A stretch of DNA of 64,000 bases from Bdellovibrio sp. qaytius (GCA_004011035.1 CP025734.1:1510001-1574000), one strand, 5' to 3'; shown: positions 1-9,132, numbered from the stretch's first letter. The notes: generated by a model from the sequence alone, not told the origin. Made by a program: numbers and translations.

Positions 1-243
1 TGGGCGGGCTGGGAGATGGGTTTATCACTTTATTTTTTCTCGCGCATTAAAGGCGAGAAAAAAATCGAAGTCGTAAGTCTATATAATTATGTGGGCGTTA
101 TCACGCAAGTGATCGGCACTGTGCTGGGGGCTGTGATGTTTAGTCATTTATTAAAATCAAATTTTGATACGTTGTTTGTCGTGTCGGGGATTGTAAGATT
201 TATTGCAGTGCTTGGTATGCGTAAGCCGCGTCTTGTAGCCTAG
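1..243 (+). CDS. C-terminal end of an MFS-type transporter (partial)
   Basis: The reading frame is open from base 1 and stops at 243, so only the last 80 residues are present. They form two hydrophobic stretches: one around the Gly-rich segment VGVITQVIGTVLGAVMF, the other in the last 25 residues. The tail FVVSGIVRFIAVLGMR resembles the last helix of major facilitator transporters, where a short SGxxR motif precedes a final helix and a basic cytoplasmic end. The substrate cannot be read from this fragment. The internal ATG at 16 is not a real start, because the frame continues upstream. The gene converges on the leftward operon that ends at 245, with one base between the stops. Confidence 0.5.
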   Translation, partial: WAGWEMGLSLYFFSRIKGEKKIEVVSLYNYVGVITQVIGTVLGAVMFSHLLKSNFDTLFVVSGIVRFIAVLGMRKPRLVA

Positions 244-244
244 C

Positions 245-1024
245 TTAAGCAAAATTTTTGATGAACTTACGGTGAAGATCTTTATCTAGATATTTATCTT
301 CGCTTGAAGCTAAGTCTTCATCAGAATACCCTGTGCGAATGCCTAAGATAGCCACTGTTGTATCTTGCACGATAAAATCAATACGCCAAGTGCGGTAAGC
401 TAAAACCCAATAAGATTGAACAAATTCAACACGTTTTTTTTCAGCATTTGTTGGATCGTATTCTAATTGGCGGTAAATAAATGCGCGTAACTGGCTCATA
501 TCGCCATGTTGGTTTTCTAAATACTCGATTTGTTCACTCGCTAGTGGCGAGAATGAAATTCCCATTTTTGGAGTCAGTGATGATTCAAGCCATTCGATAT
601 GAACATCTTCAGCCACATCAGATTCAGGGTGAAACGGTTTGATATCTAAGATCGGTGTATCGTTTAAAATATCATTCGGACCGATATGGATATTTAAGCC
701 ATCGACTTTTTCTAATTTAACTAACGACATGCCAATAGGATTTGGTCTGTACGGAGCGCGAGTTGCAAACACACCGATTTTTCTGTTTGATCTTGGTGTT
801 TGTACTAACGGTTTCCAGTTTTCGTTTTTATGAAAAGCGTAAATGATCCAAAGATGACTGCAGCCTGCTAAATCAGTTAAAGCCTGTTCGTAATTTTGAC
901 CAGAGTTTAAAGTGATCACGGCCTCTGATGATAAGCCATCGGGCTGACGAGATGCTTGGTAAGGTTCAACCTGATCTGATTTTAAAACTCCAATAGGATT
1001 AAAAGTAATTGGAGCTATCATCAT
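245..1024 (-). CDS. trmO: TrmO/TsaA-type tRNA (adenine-N6)-methyltransferase
   Basis: This 259-residue protein belongs to the TsaA-like (UPF0066, YaeB/VirR) family. Members use S-adenosylmethionine to methylate N6 of threonylcarbamoyl-adenosine at position 37 of ANN-decoding tRNAs. Family signatures are visible in order: an N-terminal beta strand with FNPIGVLKS, SGQNYEQALTDLAGCSHLWI, then the conserved block GVFATRAPYRPNPIGMS, then DILNDTPILDIKPFHPESD. The C-terminal 100 residues match the usual extension of the longer members. Translation starts at ATG 1024 or at the second ATG directly after it. The stop of the upstream SpoU-type gene touches this start, so translation is probably coupled. 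It is the last gene of a leftward operon devoted largely to RNA and translation. Confidence 0.85.
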   Translation of the reverse strand: MMIAPITFNPIGVLKSDQVEPYQASRQPDGLSSEAVITLNSGQNYEQALTDLAGCSHLWIIYAFHKNENWKPLVQTPRSNRKIGVFATRAPYRPNPIGMSLVKLEKVDGLNIHIGPNDILNDTPILDIKPFHPESDVAEDVHIEWLESSLTPKMGISFSPLASEQIEYLENQHGDMSQLRAFIYRQLEYDPTNAEKKRVEFVQSYWVLAYRTWRIDFIVQDTTVAILGIRTGYSDEDLASSEDKYLDKDLHRKFIKNFA

Positions 1025-1822
1025 TTAGACTTTGATTTGTTGTTCGTTATATTGTTTGCGCCATTCGTAACCTGCAATCGCAGCAGCAACACCAGCGTTT
1101 AATGAATTTTTAATTCCAAACGTAGGGATTTTACGAACTTCGTGAGCTAGTTCTAATTGGTCTTTATCTAAACCGAAACGTTCATTGCCGATAAGAAATG
1201 CCGTTGGTTTATCAAAGTTAAAATCCATAGAAATGTCGATAGCGTTAGAAGCTGTTTCTAGGGCTACGATATTGTAACCTTCTTTAATTAGTTGGTTCAC
1301 AGTTTCTGTGAAGTTTTTTTGTTCCCACTCGACAACGAACGCAGCACCTAGAGCTGCTCTTTCAACTTGAGGCTGGTGCGGTGTTGGTGTGTAACCAGTT
1401 AACCAGATTTTCTGTGCGCCAAGAGTATCAGCGGTTCTAAAAATAGAACCTACGTTAAAGGCCGAACGCATATTATCTATAATGAAATGTAACGGAACAC
1501 GCTCGGTCACTAAATGGGCGCGATCCAGATTCATAATTAAGAACTCATCATCAGCCATACCTTTTTTAAGGTAACGTTCAAAAGGAACGGCGATTGTCGA
1601 TAAATGACGTAAGGTCATCGTCGGTGTTAATGAATCTTTGTACTTTGAAAGTTTCTGTAAAATAAGATCAGAAGACGTTGAAAGTTCGCCGATCAATGTC
1701 GTGAGCTCTTGAAGCATCATCTGGTCGTATTTACCGTCAGAAGAATCTTTTTCGATCCCGATAAAGAGGCTGTGAATTTCTTCGACCTTTTTTTTGTCGG
1801 ATTTTAATTTATCATCGCTCAT
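1025..1822 (-). CDS. TrmH/SpoU-family RNA 2'-O-methyltransferase
   Basis: This 265-residue SPOUT methylase probably methylates ribose 2'-OH in tRNA or rRNA. All three SpoU motifs are present in the C-terminal half: NMRSAFNVGSIFRTAD (motif 1, with the catalytic-type Asn and Arg), TAFLIGNERFGL (motif 2, the knot's SAM-binding strand) and IPTFGIKNSLNAGVAAAI (motif 3). The first 100 residues are helical and lack the L30e-like substrate domain of RlmB, so they may be a family-specific RNA-binding extension. The exact target cannot be assigned. The start is one base beyond the MetG stop, and its own stop abuts TrmO, so the three genes are almost certainly co-transcribed. Confidence 0.82.
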   Translation of the reverse strand: MSDDKLKSDKKKVEEIHSLFIGIEKDSSDGKYDQMMLQELTTLIGELSTSSDLILQKLSKYKDSLTPTMTLRHLSTIAVPFERYLKKGMADDEFLIMNLDRAHLVTERVPLHFIIDNMRSAFNVGSIFRTADTLGAQKIWLTGYTPTPHQPQVERAALGAAFVVEWEQKNFTETVNQLIKEGYNIVALETASNAIDISMDFNFDKPTAFLIGNERFGLDKDQLELAHEVRKIPTFGIKNSLNAGVAAAIAGYEWRKQYNEQQIKV

Positions 1823-1823
1823 A

Positions 1824-3875
1824 TTATTTTACTTTTTGTCCTGTTTTTGCGCCGCTATCTGGTGATAACACGAATAAATCAGAACCACCTTCGCCAGCAC
1901 ATAAGACCATGCCTTCAGACATGCCGAATTTCATTTTACGCGGAGCTAAGTTAGCCACGATTAAAACTTGTCTGCCGATCAGCTTTTCTGGTGCGTAAGC
2001 TAATTTAATTCCGGCAATAATTTGGCGAGTTTGGCCTGGTTCAGTTTCAACTTTTAATTTTAATAATTTATCTGCATCTGGAATGGCTTCAGCTTCTAAA
2101 ACAGTCGCCACACGAAGATCAACTTTATTAAAGTCTTCAATACCGATCACACCAACGGGCGCATCAGCTCCTGGAGTTTTGCTTGAAGCCGGTGTCGCAG
2201 TAGTTTTAGGTTTAGAAGCTTGCGCTTTTTCAAACGCAGCTTTTTCTTCTTCGACCATGGCTTTAACTTTATCTGCATCAACACGCGAAACTAAATGCAC
2301 ATAAGCATTGATGGGTTGATTTGATAAAACTTTAGCGCTGTCAGCCCACACGTATTCAGGCTCATTTAAAAGCTCTGATACTTTCGTCGCTAACATCGGA
2401 AGAACTGGTTTAAGATAAATACTTAAAATTCTAAACGCATTTAAAGTCGTAGTGAGTACACGTTTAACTTCTTCTTCGTCAGTTGATTTCCATGGAGCTT
2501 TTTCATCAAAATACTTATTCACAGAATCGGCTAATTCACGAATCATCGTTGTTGCTTTCGCAAAATCACGTTCATCGTAAAATTTAGAGATCTGAGCTTG
2601 TTTTGATTGAAGTTCTTTTAAAATCTCGGTGCTTGTATCAAGTGAGTACAACGCTGATCCGAATTTTTTATTCAACATCTGCGCGCCACGAGAACCAAGG
2701 TTTACGATTTTGCCTACAAGGTCAGAATTTACGCGCGATTGGAAGTCTTCTAAATTAAGATCCATATCATCCACAGATCCATTAATTTTAGTTGCGTAGT
2801 AATAACGTAAGAACTGTGGATCTAAATGTTTTAAATAAGTTCGAGCATTAATGAACGTGCCTTTAGACTTAGACATTTTTTCGCCGTTCACCATCACGTG
2901 ACCATGAACATTTACAGCTGTCGGAGTTCTGAAATCAGCTCCAGATAGTAAAGCTGGCCAGAAAAGTGTATGGAAATACACGATATCTTTTCCAATAAAG
3001 TGGTAACACTCAGTTTTTGAGTCTTTACCCCAGAATTCTTCTAACGAGCGCCCATTCTTTTTTAAATACTGATCAGCAGCTGAGACATACCCCATTGGAG
3101 CATCAACCCACACGTAAAAGTATTTTCCTGTTTCACCAGGAATTTGAAAACCGAAATAAGGTTCATCGCGCGAGATATCCCAGTCGCGAAGATCTTCTTT
3201 AAACCACTCCATCATTTTTTTAGAAATTTCTGGAGCTGTGTGGTTAGGAAGCCATTTTTCTAATTCAGCTTTAAAATTATTTAATCTAAAGAAAATATGA
3301 TCAGATTCTTTTTTAATCGGCGGAGTTCCGCAAATTGAACAACCTGGATTAATTAACTCACTGGGTGAATAGGTCGCCGAGCACACATCACATGAATCAC
3401 CATATTGGCCGGGTGATTTACATTTAGGGCAAGTGCCTTTAACAAAACGGTCTGGTAAGAACATTTTATCGTGAGTGCAAAATAATTGTTCGATCGGTTT
3501 TTTATGAATATGGCCTTTAGCTTTTAAACGCTCATAGAAAACTTCAGATAATTTTTTGTTTTCTTCAGAATGAGTTGAACCATAGTGATCAAAACCAATC
3601 GAGAAATCTTTAAAGTCCGCCGTGTGATCTTTAAAACTTTGCGCGACGTAATCTTCAGGCTTAATACCTAATTCACGAGCTTTGATCATGATCGGTGTGC
3701 CATGCGTATCATCGGCACAAAGAAAAATACATTCATGACCACTCATCTTTTGAAAGCGCGCATAGATATCGGCTTCGATGTGCTCAAGCATATGACCCAA
3801 ATGGATAGGTCCATTGGCGTAGGGTAGAGCACAAGTCATGATAATTTTTCGTTTTGAATTTTCTGTGTGTAACAT
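1824..3875 (-). CDS. metG: Methionine-tRNA ligase
   Basis: This cytoplasmic enzyme charges tRNA-Met. At 683 residues it has the full architecture: a Rossmann catalytic core with the HIGH signature in GPIHLGHMLEHIEADIY, a connective peptide with two zinc knuckles (CPKC...CDVC and CSIC with a fourth pair of ligands nearby), and the KMSKS loop in NGEKMSKSKGTFI. An anticodon-binding helical domain follows. After a flexible Ala/Thr/Pro linker near residues 555-575 comes a C-terminal Trbp111/EMAP-type tRNA-binding OB fold beginning IEDFNKVDLRVATVLEAE. That domain usually marks the dimeric form. The gene starts 6 bases after the mreB stop, pointing to one transcript. Confidence 0.97.
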   Translation of the reverse strand: MLHTENSKRKIIMTCALPYANGPIHLGHMLEHIEADIYARFQKMSGHECIFLCADDTHGTPIMIKARELGIKPEDYVAQSFKDHTADFKDFSIGFDHYGSTHSEENKKLSEVFYERLKAKGHIHKKPIEQLFCTHDKMFLPDRFVKGTCPKCKSPGQYGDSCDVCSATYSPSELINPGCSICGTPPIKKESDHIFFRLNNFKAELEKWLPNHTAPEISKKMMEWFKEDLRDWDISRDEPYFGFQIPGETGKYFYVWVDAPMGYVSAADQYLKKNGRSLEEFWGKDSKTECYHFIGKDIVYFHTLFWPALLSGADFRTPTAVNVHGHVMVNGEKMSKSKGTFINARTYLKHLDPQFLRYYYATKINGSVDDMDLNLEDFQSRVNSDLVGKIVNLGSRGAQMLNKKFGSALYSLDTSTEILKELQSKQAQISKFYDERDFAKATTMIRELADSVNKYFDEKAPWKSTDEEEVKRVLTTTLNAFRILSIYLKPVLPMLATKVSELLNEPEYVWADSAKVLSNQPINAYVHLVSRVDADKVKAMVEEEKAAFEKAQASKPKTTATPASSKTPGADAPVGVIGIEDFNKVDLRVATVLEAEAIPDADKLLKLKVETEPGQTRQIIAGIKLAYAPEKLIGRQVLIVANLAPRKMKFGMSEGMVLCAGEGGSDLFVLSPDSGAKTGQKVK

Positions 3876-3881
3876 AAAACC

Positions 3882-4922
3882 TTAAATGTGAATCTGAATT
3901 TTTTCTAATAGATCTGGATCTGATAAAACCATTTCTCCACCGACAGCAATTGCTGTTAATGGATTTTCAGCGACACGCACCGGAATGCGCACTTCAGCTT
4001 CGATTTTATTCGCTAATTCTTTAATTAAAGCTCCGCCGCCAGCTAACATGATTCCAGTTTCGATCACATCTGAAACTAGTTCTGGTGGAGTTTTTTCTAA
4101 AGCATTCAAAATTCCGTGAATAATTAATTGGATCGAATCAGATAAAGCATTGCCGATATCTTCTGATGTGATTGTTTCAGTGCGCATAAAGCCAGAATCT
4201 AAATCACGGGCTTCGATTTCTAGTTTTTGAATATTCTTTTTTGGTAACGCTGTACCAAGATTAACTTTTAAATATTCAGCCTGTTGGTCTGAAACAACTA
4301 ATTTTTTAGTGTCTTTTAAATAACGAATCACATCTTCATCGAATTTGTGTCCGCCTAAGCGAAGAGGTTCACAATAAACGATATCAGCTAAAGCAATAAC
4401 GGCGATTTCAGTAGATCCACCACCGATATCAATGACCATGTGTCCGCGTGGTTCGCGCACGTTAATACCTGCGCCAATCGCTGCAGCCATAGGCTCATCG
4501 ATTAATAAAGTTTTTGAAGCACCCGCAGAACGACAGGCTTCAACGATGGCTTTTTTCTCAACTTCGGTTACGCCGTAAGGAAGTGACACAACAACTTTTG
4601 GACGAGCACGGCCAGAAGCCTTGATCGCTTTCATTAAAAAATGACGAAGCATTACGCGAGCGGCATCGAAATCTGCAATCACGCCGTCTTTGACGGGCTT
4701 GATCACTACGATGTGACCTGGATTTTTTTTAAGAATTTCTAAACCTTCAAGGCCGATTCCTAAAATTTTTCTTTTTTTAGGATCGATGCTTGAAACCATA
4801 ACTTGGCTTGGTTCATTTAAAACCATGCCCTGCTTTTGGATTGAGATCAGCGTATTCGCTGTTCCTAGATCAACATAAATGTCTGCGCCGGCTGTAGTAG
4901 AACCAAATAACCATGATAACAT
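3882..4922 (-). CDS. mreB: Rod-shape-determining actin homologue MreB
   Basis: MreB forms membrane-bound filaments that organise the peptidoglycan elongasome. The 346-residue protein has the actin ATPase signatures: phosphate 1 (IYVDLGTANTLI), connect 1 (VVVSLPYGVTEVEKKAI), phosphate 2 (HMVIDIGGGSTEIAVIAL) and the adenosine motif (GIMLAGGGALIKELANKI). The N-terminus MLSWLFG is a short amphipathic segment suited to membrane attachment. No mreC or mreD lies nearby. The gene sits instead between an outer-membrane-type gene and metG. Some Bdellovibrio species carry two mreB genes, so this may be one paralogue, but the window cannot show that. Confidence 0.95.
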   Translation of the reverse strand: MLSWLFGSTTAGADIYVDLGTANTLISIQKQGMVLNEPSQVMVSSIDPKKRKILGIGLEGLEILKKNPGHIVVIKPVKDGVIADFDAARVMLRHFLMKAIKASGRARPKVVVSLPYGVTEVEKKAIVEACRSAGASKTLLIDEPMAAAIGAGINVREPRGHMVIDIGGGSTEIAVIALADIVYCEPLRLGGHKFDEDVIRYLKDTKKLVVSDQQAEYLKVNLGTALPKKNIQKLEIEARDLDSGFMRTETITSEDIGNALSDSIQLIIHGILNALEKTPPELVSDVIETGIMLAGGGALIKELANKIEAEVRIPVRVAENPLTAIAVGGEMVLSDPDLLEKIQIHI

Positions 4923-4947
4923 ATCTTAATACCTATAAACCTTCGGT

Positions 4948-5586
4948 TTAATACTTTTTATATCCTGTAGAACCTTCAAACGGAAAACTGAAGTAAACCG
5001 AAAAACTTGAAAGTGAGTTGTCTAAATTTAAATTGAATTCGCCACCGATATGTTTGTCTTGTTCTGGAAACCATTCAGCACCAATTGTAAATTGTGAAGC
5101 TGTGTATGTTTTGTGTTTACCAGATAACCAAGTGATCGGAAGACCTGCATACGGGATCATGTTGCCATAACGAGTGTCGGCTTTTTTACTGAAAAGTGGA
5201 GTTAACTGAAGACCTGCAGAGTTATTTTCTTCATCACGCACAAAAATCACAGCAGCGCGTCCGCCCATGGCTGGTTGTTTATCAACATCTGGAAATGGAA
5301 CCCATTTTACAGAAGCTTGTGTCCAAAAATCTGTTTCTCCACCACCAATTGTGATACGTGCATCAAGATCATCGTCGATGTGAGTGTCTGCAAAAAAACC
5401 GAGGTTGAATCCACCGCCATCAGAAACTAATAACTGAGGAGCTACGCCTAAACGGTAGTAATTTTCGGGTAAAATTTCGGCTGTTTCATTAACTGTTAAA
5501 AAAGCGTGGCTGTAGCGCGATAGCAAAAATGCTGAAGCGAAGATAGAAATGATCTGGATCCATTTTGTAAGTTTATTTTTTCTCAT
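4948..5586 (-). CDS. Exported outer-membrane-type protein, function unknown
   Basis: I start this gene at ATG 5586, giving 212 residues. A longer frame upstream runs into the divergent glycosyltransferase. The chosen ATG has a GAGG a few bases upstream and opens a normal signal peptide (basic MRKNKLTK, then a hydrophobic run ending near SHAFL). An ATG nine bases further upstream is a weaker alternative. The mature protein has alternating polar and aromatic strands, many glycines, and ends in YFSFPFEGSTGYKKY, all compatible with a small beta-barrel. No catalytic motif is recognisable. It lies 25 bases upstream of mreB and probably opens that operon. Confidence 0.7.
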   Translation of the reverse strand: MRKNKLTKWIQIISIFASAFLLSRYSHAFLTVNETAEILPENYYRLGVAPQLLVSDGGGFNLGFFADTHIDDDLDARITIGGGETDFWTQASVKWVPFPDVDKQPAMGGRAAVIFVRDEENNSAGLQLTPLFSKKADTRYGNMIPYAGLPITWLSGKHKTYTASQFTIGAEWFPEQDKHIGGEFNLNLDNSLSSFSVYFSFPFEGSTGYKKY

Positions 5587-5668
5587 AGACCTCATGGTAA
5601 CCAGCCAGACTTTAGGTTGGCAAGCATAAGACTTTGACTTTATTGACAAAAAACGATGACATGAACCA

Positions 5669-6439
5669 GTGCCTATTTCAGCTGTGATTATCTGCAAAAA
5701 TGAAGAAGCCAATATCGAGCGATGCTTAAAGTCACTCACATGGGTTGATGAAGTAGTTGTTTATGACTCAGGATCGACAGATCATACGATTAACATTGCG
5801 CAGAAAATGGGCGCTAAAGTTCATCAAGGTGAATGGTTAGGTTTTGGAGCCACAAAACATGAGGCTACAAAGCGAGCAAGTCATGATTGGATTTTATCAG
5901 TTGATGCTGACGAAGAAGTTCCGCAAAAATTAAAACAAGAAATTCAAAGTAAACTTAGCACTCTTGATCCTGATTATATCTATAAAATTCCACGTTTATC
6001 GCGGTATCTTGGACGCTGGATTAAGTATGGCGGCTGGTACCCTGATTTTCAAATCAGATTATTTAATCGTAAAACTCATCAATGGAATCGTGCAGCGATT
6101 CATGAAAAAGTTGAACCCCTTAAGGGCGAGACTGAACGTATTGCGCAATTAGATAATTATTTGCATCATTACGTCTTTAAAAACATAGAGCATCAAGTGC
6201 AAACAAATAATCGTTATTCAACGTTACAAGCGCAAGCGATGTTTGAAAGTGGCAAGTCATTTAGCTACTTTCATTTGTTTACAAAGCCCTATGTTAAATT
6301 CATTGAATGTTACTTTTTAAAACTGGGATTTTTAGATGGATGGGTCGGGTATGTGATCGCAAGAAATGCCGCGTATTCAGCTCTATTAAAGTGGTTAAAA
6401 CTTCAGGAGTTGCATCATGGGCGTAAGCTTAAAAACTAA
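5669..6439 (+). CDS. GT2-family glycosyltransferase, WaaE/KdtX-like
   Basis: This 256-residue glycosyltransferase probably adds a sugar to lipopolysaccharide core or a related envelope glycan at the inner face of the inner membrane. The GT-A fold shows in the N-terminal strand VIICKNEEANIERCL, the nucleotide-binding segment VVVYDSGSTDHT, and the metal-binding DxD-type SVDADEEVP. The block YGGWYPDFQIRLFNR and the following AAIHEKV are typical of WaaE-type beta-glycosyltransferases. The start is GTG 5669, preceded by an in-frame stop and no clear Shine-Dalgarno. It shares an 82-bp divergent promoter region with the leftward operon. Its 3' end overlaps the next gene by 23 bases. Confidence 0.85.
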   Translation: MPISAVIICKNEEANIERCLKSLTWVDEVVVYDSGSTDHTINIAQKMGAKVHQGEWLGFGATKHEATKRASHDWILSVDADEEVPQKLKQEIQSKLSTLDPDYIYKIPRLSRYLGRWIKYGGWYPDFQIRLFNRKTHQWNRAAIHEKVEPLKGETERIAQLDNYLHHYVFKNIEHQVQTNNRYSTLQAQAMFESGKSFSYFHLFTKPYVKFIECYFLKLGFLDGWVGYVIARNAAYSALLKWLKLQELHHGRKLKN

Positions 6440-7364
6440 GTTCACTATTTTATCATTACTCTTAAGCTCATCAATAGCAACAGCCGCTATTCCAACTCTT
6501 AAAGGTTTTGTGGGTCATCCGTTAATTCATTTAGTCGACGGGCAAGTTAAAGTTGAACCTACAAAAGGTAAAACGATTGATCAAAGCTTCACTGTTAAAA
6601 CGTCAACGAATGAACAAATTAAAATTGAACTTGGAAAAGATTTTTATTTAATTGTTTTTCCTGAATCGTCATTAAAGATTGAAGGCTTTTATATCACTAA
6701 AAAAGATTATAAAGTTAAGGCCGTCATTTTCGATGCGGGTCGTTTCTATTTAAAAAATGGCTCAAACTTAGAAGAAGATTTAAGTGTGACTTATCAGTCA
6801 GATTTTTTTATCTGGAAAAACACCGAGAAAAACAACCAACGTGAATTTTTCGTTGAATTAAATCCGGCCATTGCGCAAGTGCGTTTCTGTGCAGGAACTC
6901 AAGGTATTGCCGTTGCATTATTTGATCATGAGACGGTCAAGAATTTAAAATTTCAAGAGGGTGCTGCGTTTCAAGGGGTTTTGCAAAAAAATGGCGAGTT
7001 AGAATTTGACCTCTTATTAGAGGGTAGAAAAGTGCCTAAAGGTGAGTGGAAAGAGGCTTTTACTTGCGATTTTAAGCAGATTTTAAAAGAAATGAATGAT
7101 CTAGAGGCCTCTGAAATTGCTAAAATTAAGAAGAATGACCAGCAGAAAAAGGCCGCTGAAAAAAAGCGTAAAGTCGAATTCGATAAATCACTTTGTCATG
7201 AGCCCAACGGACAATTCAACGAATGTTTGTGGAAGTGGGAAGATAAATCCTGCATTCGCTATCGCTGCGATGGCCAAGGTCAGTGGAAAGATCGCCAGCA
7301 ATTACCTAAGAATAGCCGTTATCAATGTGAGACAAAACCTAAAGTTTCTAAATGCGATTACTAG
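6417..7364 (+). CDS. Exported FecR-like protein with Cys-rich tail
   Basis: This 315-residue protein starts inside the end of the glycosyltransferase gene, so the two are likely translated together. Residues 1-23 form a signal peptide ending near IATAA. Residues 30-200 show short beta strands with a VDGQVKVEP and IKIELGKDFYLIVFPESSLKI pattern, reminiscent of FecR-type periplasmic domains that carry a glycan- or ligand-exposed beta sandwich. A lysine-rich helix follows near 225-255. The final 65 residues hold six cysteines (CHEPNGQFNECLWKW, SCIRYRCDGQGQW and CETKPKVSKC) that could form a disulphide-bonded mini-domain. The FecR assignment is tentative and no partner sigma factor is present. Confidence 0.6.
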   Translation: MGVSLKTKFTILSLLLSSSIATAAIPTLKGFVGHPLIHLVDGQVKVEPTKGKTIDQSFTVKTSTNEQIKIELGKDFYLIVFPESSLKIEGFYITKKDYKVKAVIFDAGRFYLKNGSNLEEDLSVTYQSDFFIWKNTEKNNQREFFVELNPAIAQVRFCAGTQGIAVALFDHETVKNLKFQEGAAFQGVLQKNGELEFDLLLEGRKVPKGEWKEAFTCDFKQILKEMNDLEASEIAKIKKNDQQKKAAEKKRKVEFDKSLCHEPNGQFNECLWKWEDKSCIRYRCDGQGQWKDRQQLPKNSRYQCETKPKVSKCDY

Positions 7365-7413
7365 CAACTGTTAGCACTTAACGTCACTGAGCGGTAAGTT
7401 GTTACTCTATTGG

Positions 7414-7497
7414 CTTTGAGAATCGTCTCAAAGTGAAGCTAAAAATACCCAAAAAACACCTGTTTTCAATAGGTTAGCCGAAATTCGCGATTTCGGC
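7414..7497 (+). other. Two perfect hairpins in the 7365-7563 gap
   Basis: The 199-base gap has no convincing gene. It contains CTTTGAGA-ATCG-TCTCAAAG at 7414-7433 and GCCGAAAT-TCGCG-ATTTCGGC at 7477-7497, each with a perfect 8-bp stem. Neither is followed by a T-run, so they are unlikely to be classical terminators. They may end the upstream transcript by another route or act as operators for the lipoprotein gene at 7564. An AT-rich promoter-like stretch (TATATACATTATATAAC) lies at about 7507-7523. Confidence 0.5.
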
Positions 7498-7563
7498 ACA
7501 CGCCTTGTATATACATTATATAACAAAGCACCTGATTTAAGATGGCTCTTTAAGGAAGGTTTT

Positions 7564-8370
7564 ATGAAAACAGGATTATTAAAAACAAGCGTTCTATTAT
7601 TAACTACTGCAGTTTTATTTACTGCGGGCTGTTCGAGTTCAAGCTCGAGCGATACTAATAACGGAACATTACCAGTCATCAATGGTGCGATTCCAGGTGC
7701 AGTCATTATTGACCCAACAGCTCCAACAGGAACTGGAACATCGACAACAACTACATTTAGCGGTGGTTCAACGGTTGCATTTCAACCAACAAACTTAGCG
7801 CAAATGAATAAGTATGTGGCGACTCATCCATTAAATAACCCAACTGATTTTAAAATTAGCGTTAACTTAGCTCAAGCAGGTTCAGGCCGCTACGGTGGAA
7901 CAGTTTCAATCTCTTACACAGATAATGGTATCCGTTATAACGGAGAATTCAAATCTGGAATGGGCACGAACCAATCATTTAAAGGTATGTACGATAACGG
8001 TAAATTAGAATCAGAATTTAACTACTGGTTTAATTATAACGGTAAATTAGTGTTCACAGGTTTCTTTGAAGACCAATACGGTTCAATCACTATTACTTTA
8101 GAGCCAACAACTGTGGCTTCGGGTGGTAATGATGCTGAACCAACGTTAGCGGCTTCATATAAAGGAACAGTTTACTTTAAAAACTTTACGACAACGTTTG
8201 CACAACATTCACCTTACCGTGCTTGTTGGCACACATACACAGGTCCTTATGACTGTCGTTCAAACATCATTACAACTAAATGCGGATTATACCCAGGTGC
8301 AGAAGCCGGTTACCAAGTGTTAGGAACTTTCTCTAACCTTAACGTAAACTCAGCTTTCAGCATTCAATAA
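7564..8370 (+). CDS. Lipoprotein, function unknown
   Basis: This 268-residue protein has a clear lipoprotein signal: a basic N-terminus, a hydrophobic core and the lipobox FTAGC, with the acylated Cys at residue 23. A Ser-rich linker follows (SSSSSSDTNNG). The mature part is rich in Asn, Thr, Gly and Tyr with repeated KFTG/EFKSGMG/YNGKL segments that look like beta-hairpin repeats, faintly resembling MORN-like patterns. The last 50 residues contain four cysteines. An AAGGAAGG ribosome site precedes ATG 7564. It is probably co-expressed with the next lipoprotein, 25 bases downstream. Confidence 0.75.
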   Translation: MKTGLLKTSVLLLTTAVLFTAGCSSSSSSDTNNGTLPVINGAIPGAVIIDPTAPTGTGTSTTTTFSGGSTVAFQPTNLAQMNKYVATHPLNNPTDFKISVNLAQAGSGRYGGTVSISYTDNGIRYNGEFKSGMGTNQSFKGMYDNGKLESEFNYWFNYNGKLVFTGFFEDQYGSITITLEPTTVASGGNDAEPTLAASYKGTVYFKNFTTTFAQHSPYRACWHTYTGPYDCRSNIITTKCGLYPGAEAGYQVLGTFSNLNVNSAFSIQ

Positions 8371-8395
8371 TAAAATTTAACGGAGTAGGTAAACA

Positions 8396-9001
8396 ATGAA
8401 AACTCTAACTAAATTAATCTCGACACTTTTACTAACTGCAGCTACGACTTACATCGTAGCTTGCGACAAAAACATCAAATCTTCGACAACCCAAGTGTTA
8501 CCGGTTTATCAAAACTGTGTAAACTGCGGCGGAGTGATCACGGGTTCAGAATTTTTTCGCTCTGAATCAACAGACTATAACCAAACATTTTTATTAAACT
8601 TAAATTTCACTGGTTCAAACACAGTCGCAGCTCCTTATTACGGAAATTTAAATTATGGATCTCCAATTATTAATTACTCAGGCCCAGTGGCAGTGACTGG
8701 AACTTTAAATATCGCGATCGGTACAAATGCGGGCGGATGTTTAATTCAACCAGGCCAATACACTTTATCAACATTACAAGCGGGCACATGGTCGAATTCA
8801 ATTGTTAGCAGTTTAAGAGTTCAAGCTTACGGTCCGTCGAATATGATTATTTCAATCCCGATGGCGCAAGTTGCAGCAAAGCGCTATGACCAAATGGGAA
8901 GATTATGGTCTGAGATTCCACAAATCGGTCGTATTTTTGGTGATGTGATCATCGAAAATGTAAACGGATACCGTTGTTATTCAGACATCTTAGTTAACTA
9001 A
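8396..9001 (+). CDS. Lipoprotein, function unknown
   Basis: This 201-residue protein has a signal peptide with lipobox YIVAC, the acylated Cys falling at residue 23. A CVNCGG pair follows near residues 41-46. The rest is a Gly/Asn/Tyr-rich beta-type sequence with two further cysteines, one in GGCLIQPGQY and one near the end (YRCYSDILVN). No family is recognisable. It follows the 7564 lipoprotein gene and is closed by the terminator at 9092, so the two probably form one transcript. Confidence 0.72.
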   Translation: MKTLTKLISTLLLTAATTYIVACDKNIKSSTTQVLPVYQNCVNCGGVITGSEFFRSESTDYNQTFLLNLNFTGSNTVAAPYYGNLNYGSPIINYSGPVAVTGTLNIAIGTNAGGCLIQPGQYTLSTLQAGTWSNSIVSSLRVQAYGPSNMIISIPMAQVAAKRYDQMGRLWSEIPQIGRIFGDVIIENVNGYRCYSDILVN

Positions 9002-9091
9002 TCAAATACTTAAAGTAACTTATTAAGATTTAAGATCAGCAAAGATTTTAGTTTCAGTATTCGTTTATGAAAAATTAATTAAAAGTTAGCG

Positions 9092-9132
9092 GGCGATTTC
9101 GTGAAGAGCCATCATGAAGTCGCCTTTTTTTT
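9092..9132 (+). terminator. Rho-independent terminator after the lipoprotein pair
   Basis: A 13-bp stem (GGCGATTTCGTGA at 9092-9104 with TCATGAAGTCGCC at 9112-9124, two G-U pairs) encloses a 7-base loop and is followed directly by eight T residues. It is placed to end the transcript of the two lipoprotein genes. Confidence 0.88.

Noticed and set aside
7428-7706. Minus-strand frame of 92 codons upstream of the first lipoprotein
   Set aside because: It overlaps the signal-peptide region of the 7564 gene, has no start context, and contains the two hairpins.
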